From: Muribaculaceae bacterium
Lineage (GTDB): Bacteria > Bacteroidota > Bacteroidia > Bacteroidales > Muribaculaceae
DNA length: 5,976 nucleotides
Direction of reading: 5' to 3'
Assembly (NCBI GenBank): GCA_009775125.1
Contig: VSPD01000108.1
Span: 1 to 5,976 of the forward strand
Shown here: piece after piece, positions 5,192 to 5,976 of the stretch
How positions within the stretch are numbered: position 1 is the stretch's first letter
How the letters are laid out: every line of letters begins with the position of its first letter
Position numbers and translations under genes: made by a program
The notes under the pieces: generated by a model
Told to the model about the DNA's origin: nothing
What the model saw: only the letters and a program-made list of their open reading frames with translations
Database searches by the model: none

Positions 5192-5256
5192 AAATTGCTA
5201 ACGCGATTAAATGCTCCGGTTTTTCGGTTTGATGCAAGAAATCGCATTAGCGATTT
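5192..5256. repeat. 17-base imperfect inverted repeat forming a large hairpin
   Basis: AAATTGCTAACGCGATT (5192-5208) pairs with AATCGCATTAGCGATTT (5240-5256). As minus-strand RNA there is one mismatch and one G-U pair. The 31-base loop can fold further (TGC.CCG...CGG...GCA). It lies just beyond the stop of the flavoprotein gene and probably protects or ends that transcript. Confidence 0.6.
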
Positions 5257-5258
5257 TT
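5239..5258 (+). terminator. Compact hairpin with T tract, possibly bidirectional
   Basis: AAATCGC (5239-5245), loop ATTA and GCGATTT (5250-5256) end in a T run (5254-5258) on the plus strand. It is the right arm of the larger hairpin 5192-5256, so the two folds compete. On the minus strand it begins a few bases after the flavoprotein stop codon, but the following T run is short. It could insulate the convergent ATPase and flavoprotein genes. Confidence 0.5.
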
Positions 5259-5263
5259 CAATG

Positions 5264-5893
5264 TCATGCTTCGTCCATGAAGCTGGTGAATGAGGTGCGT
5301 TCTTGCTCGGGGAGGCCTTCTTTGTCTTGTTGGGCTTTGAAGGCTTTTATCATAAAGGCCATGTTTCGGGCGAGGTTGCGCATGGTTTGCAAGCCTTCAA
5401 GGTCTTTTTCCACATCCTCGGCCACGAATCCGTGAACCTCGTTCCAGTATGTGCTTGACACGATGGGCATGGCGCTTATTGTGAAATATTTGTTGATTTC
5501 GTCAAAGGCCGACGTGGAGCCTCCTCTGCGTGACGATACTACCGCGGCTCCGATTTTCATTGTCTTGTTCACGGTCTTTGCCGTACTGTAAAACAAGCGG
5601 TCGAGAAACGACAGCAGCTGGCCGTTGCTGCCGGCATAGTAAGTGGGCGTGCCGACAATAATGCCGTCGGCTTCGGCAAACTTGGGCGCTGTCTCATTCA
5701 CAAGGTCGTTGAATACGCATCGTCCATGTTCTCGGCAATAATTGCAGGCGATACAGCCTCTTATATCTTTGTTGCCGACATTGAGGCGTTCTACTTCAAT
5801 GCCGCACGCTACCAAAGTTTTCTCAAATTCTTGCAAAGCTCTGTCGGTGCATCCGTGCAGATGCGGGCTTCCGTTTACTGTCAATACTTTCAT
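5264..5893 (-). CDS. Flavodoxin-fold iron-sulfur flavoprotein (NADPH-dependent FMN reductase-like)
   Basis: A 209-residue soluble redox protein of the flavodoxin/NADPH-dependent FMN reductase superfamily. VLTVNGSPH (3-11) is the FMN-phosphate loop after the first strand; IVGTPTYYAG (79-88) and VVSSRRGGST (118-127) are the flavin-contacting loops. Cysteines C47, C50, C53 and C59 make a compact C-x2-C-x2-C-x5-C motif, as in archaeal iron-sulfur flavoproteins (Isf), where such cysteines bind a 4Fe-4S cluster next to FMN; H56 and R58 lie within it. It probably transfers electrons from a reduced donor to an unknown acceptor (quinone, nitro compound, peroxide or oxygen). ATG 5893 starts directly at the first strand, as in the family. 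No clear -33/-7 promoter is visible in 5894-5976, and no operon partner is in view. The C-terminus (155-209) is the usual helical tail. Confidence 0.9.
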   Translation of the reverse strand: MKVLTVNGSPHLHGCTDRALQEFEKTLVACGIEVERLNVGNKDIRGCIACNYCREHGRCVFNDLVNETAPKFAEADGIIVGTPTYYAGSNGQLLSFLDRLFYSTAKTVNKTMKIGAAVVSSRRGGSTSAFDEINKYFTISAMPIVSSTYWNEVHGFVAEDVEKDLEGLQTMRNLARNMAFMIKAFKAQQDKEGLPEQERTSFTSFMDEA

Positions 5894-5976
5894 GGGGCTT
5901 TAAGTATGTTTTATTAAAGAATTAATGCAATGAAATCCATTTTCAAACGTTATTGTCTTACATATACTTATCTCTC
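5894..5976 (-). promoter_or_regulatory. Upstream region of the flavoprotein gene
   Basis: AT-rich and without an ORF in view. A 7-base inverted repeat (TAAGTAT near 5902, ATACTTA near 5965) spans it. The nearest approach to a -7 box on the minus strand is TAACGTTTG, one base too long between TA and TTTG. The promoter is therefore either atypical or lies outside the window. Confidence 0.25.

Larger units (their letters stand above)
4943..5263. other. Non-coding gap with inverted repeats, no gene seen
   Basis: There is no convincing ORF on either strand; the longest ATG frame I see on the plus strand is 17 codons (5111-5164). It holds a widely spaced inverted repeat (5055-5065 with 5139-5149) and a large nested hairpin at its right end. 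A TTGACA (5105-5110) and TATAAT (5126-5131) pair with a 15-base spacer lies here but leads into no gene. No clear T-rich terminator directly follows the ATPase stop. Confidence 0.6.

Overview
The window looks like a stretch of a Bacteroidales-type genome (phylum Bacteroidota). Four gene starts or transcription units carry the promoter form typical of that phylum: a -7 box of the form TAnnTTTG, in three cases with TTG 19-20 bases upstream. Start codons lack an obvious Shine-Dalgarno sequence. The gene families (AbiEii-like nucleotidyltransferase, DUF4143-type ATPase, short ECF sigma factor with a small membrane protein) are also common in gut Bacteroidales. Genus cannot be fixed from the sequence.

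Layout. (1) Positions 1-951 (+) hold most of an AbiEii/AbiGii-family nucleotidyltransferase, a type IV toxin family. Its reading frame is open through the left edge, so the start and any AbiEi-type antitoxin lie outside. (2) Positions 952-1356 carry no convincing protein gene but are rich in signals: a good promoter (1010-1040), a strong intrinsic terminator (1200-1230), a 14-codon micro-ORF, repeated short words, and a 15-base segment (1181-1195) resembling the 3' end of a tmRNA or tRNA gene. This may be a small-RNA unit, an integration (att) scar, or both. (3) Positions 1357-1950 (+) encode a stand-alone nucleotidyltransferase-fold protein with its own promoter. (4) Positions 2017-3549 (-) form a compact three-gene operon read right to left: ECF sigma factor, four-helix membrane protein (probable anti-sigma) and a lipoprotein with a SecD-like periplasmic domain. 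It is separated from the convergent nucleotidyltransferase gene by a hairpin terminator. (5) Positions 3550-3730 are a divergent control region with two diverging TAACTTTG boxes and a 30-base direct repeat. (6) Positions 3731-4942 (+) encode a DUF4143-type AAA ATPase whose promoter predicts a leaderless or nearly leaderless mRNA. (7) Positions 4943-5263 are non-coding with inverted repeats. (8) Positions 5264-5893 (-) encode an iron-sulfur flavoprotein-like reductase.

How they fit together. The left part has the character of an accessory (toxin/defence) island ending near the att-like segment. The sigma operon is a self-contained envelope-signalling module. The ATPase is a typical mobile, patchily distributed accessory gene. 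The flavoprotein looks like an ordinary redox gene. I see no transposase, integrase, CRISPR array, rRNA or intact tRNA in the window. The strongest candidates for something undescribed are the terminated 1046-1230 unit and the ECF/SecD-like lipoprotein module; both rest on sequence reading alone.
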